Positions 20,892-21,464 of a stretch of 21,464 nucleotides of DNA are shown piece by piece. The number at the start of each line of letters is the position of its first letter. Positions within the stretch are counted from its first letter, which is position 1. The notes beneath the pieces are model-generated. The model did not search any database and was not told the origin of the DNA. It saw only the letters and a program-made list of their open reading frames with translations. Position numbers and translations under genes: made by a program. The DNA is taken from IMG/VR virus record IMGVR_UViG_3300030085_001981, positions 1 through 21,464 of that record; one strand, written 5' to 3'. Source of the DNA: a virus.

Positions 20892-20897
20892 TATATT
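20869..20897 (+). promoter_or_regulatory. sigma70-like promoter for the helicase
   Basis: TTGCCG (20869-20874) and TATATT (20892-20897) are 17 bases apart. The -35 is inside the 5' arm of the hairpin and the -10 directly follows it. The start would be near 20904, about 19 bases before the ATG at 20923. The -35 match is only moderate. Confidence 0.4.
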
Positions 20898-20922
20898 GTA
20901 TTCATACAAACGAACGCGATCA

Positions 20923-21464
20923 ATGCAACTCCGTCCTCACCAAGTTCGTATCCTTGAGCGGATGCAAACTTATACCAAAGGACAAATTATTGTTCCTACT
21001 GGTGGTGGCAAAACGATGTGCATGATTCAAGATACTGCACACGTTCAACAGTCTAAGTGTGGTCACACCACTGTTGTTGTTGCTCCTCGTATTCTCCTTG
21101 CGGAACAACTTTGCAGTGAGTTTCTGGAGGTTATCACCTCTACATATACGCATGTGATGCACGTTCACAGTGGTGAAACTCATCACTTCTCTACCACTAA
21201 CCCTGAGAAGATTCACGTCTTCGCTAACACTGCACGGAGTATGGGTGAAGACTGCATTATCTTTACCACCTATCATTCTCTCCATCGTGTTGTTAGTGCA
21301 GACATCGAAGTAAACACCATTTACTTTGACGAAGCACACAACTCTGTGCAACGTAACTTCTTCCCTGCAACTGAACACTTTGCTGGAGAATCTGACCGTT
21401 GTTACTTCTTCACTGCAACACCAAAACACTCCCTGACTATCAAGAAACCAGGGATGAATGACAC
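20923..21464 (+). CDS. SF2 DEAH helicase, N-terminal part (cut by window end)
   Basis: The frame runs from ATG 20923 to the window edge with no stop, giving 180 residues. It begins MQLRPHQVRILERMQ, a Q-motif-like entry. Walker A PTGGGKT (25-31), VVVAPRILLAEQ (motif Ia), a TTYHSLH segment, Walker B DEAH (136-139) and TATP (motif III, 164-167) follow. This is an ATP-dependent superfamily 2 helicase of the type III restriction-subunit/UvsW-like group. T4-like phages use UvsW for branch migration and origin R-loop removal, but the entry sequence and short N-terminus differ from T4 UvsW, so I leave the gene unnamed. The C-terminal RecA domain is outside the window. A hairpin and a probable sigma70 promoter precede it. 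Confidence 0.92.
   Translation, partial: MQLRPHQVRILERMQTYTKGQIIVPTGGGKTMCMIQDTAHVQQSKCGHTTVVVAPRILLAEQLCSEFLEVITSTYTHVMHVHSGETHHFSTTNPEKIHVFANTARSMGEDCIIFTTYHSLHRVVSADIEVNTIYFDEAHNSVQRNFFPATEHFAGESDRCYFFTATPKHSLTIKKPGMND

Noticed and set aside
20920-21429. Minus-strand frame of 169 residues
   Set aside because: It lies opposite the helicase, whose Walker A, DEAH and TATP motifs are unmistakable.

Overview
The window looks like part of the genome of a T4-like myovirus infecting marine cyanobacteria (Synechococcus or Prochlorococcus). Four things point there: a phage-type CpeT phycobilin-protein gene; T4-type late promoter octamers (TATAAATA and close variants) placed at gene junctions; a 2255-residue fibre-like structural protein; and tight packing of overlapping genes, all on the + strand, with three phage tRNA genes. 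The assignment comes from recognised gene families and was not tested by database search.

Layout. 1-488: the 3' end of an unrecognised gene. 531-4936: an accessory block. It begins behind a good sigma70-like promoter and holds two small proteins, a HisC-like PLP aminotransferase, a radical SAM/SPASM-like protein, a 57-residue protein, tRNA-Ile(UAU), tRNA-Leu(UAA), a second radical SAM protein, CpeT behind a late promoter, tRNA-Thr(UGU), a 2OG-Fe(II) oxygenase and a 70-residue protein. It ends at a strong intrinsic terminator. 4991-15926: a late fibre/adhesin block. It holds the giant fibre-like protein, a 2OG-Fe(II) oxygenase, a collagen-like/polyglycine protein, two proteins of unclear role (one resembling tail-fibre-assembly proteins), two more 2OG-Fe(II) oxygenases and a coiled-coil protein; a terminator follows. 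16017-17970: a cysteine-rich protein and a glutamine-dependent asparagine synthetase homologue, behind a sigma70-like promoter buried in the preceding terminator. 18000-20833: a run of small proteins, then a ParB-like protein and a partner of unknown function. 20923-end: the first 180 residues of an SF2 DEAH helicase.

How the genes may work together (inference). The collagen-like protein carries Gly-X-Pro triplets, the kind of site used by prolyl 4-hydroxylases. One 2OG-Fe(II) oxygenase gene ends 6 bases upstream of it and two more follow within 3 kb, so a phage-encoded hydroxylated adhesin is the most interesting hypothesis here. The aminotransferase plus two radical SAM proteins may form a separate small-molecule or peptide modification pathway. 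CpeT, and perhaps the asparagine synthetase, are auxiliary metabolic functions acting on the host. All three tRNAs read A-ending codons (AUA, UUA, ACA), which suits an AT-rich phage genome. No CRISPR array, rRNA, insertion sequence or integrase was seen, and no gene-free stretch exceeds 300 bases.
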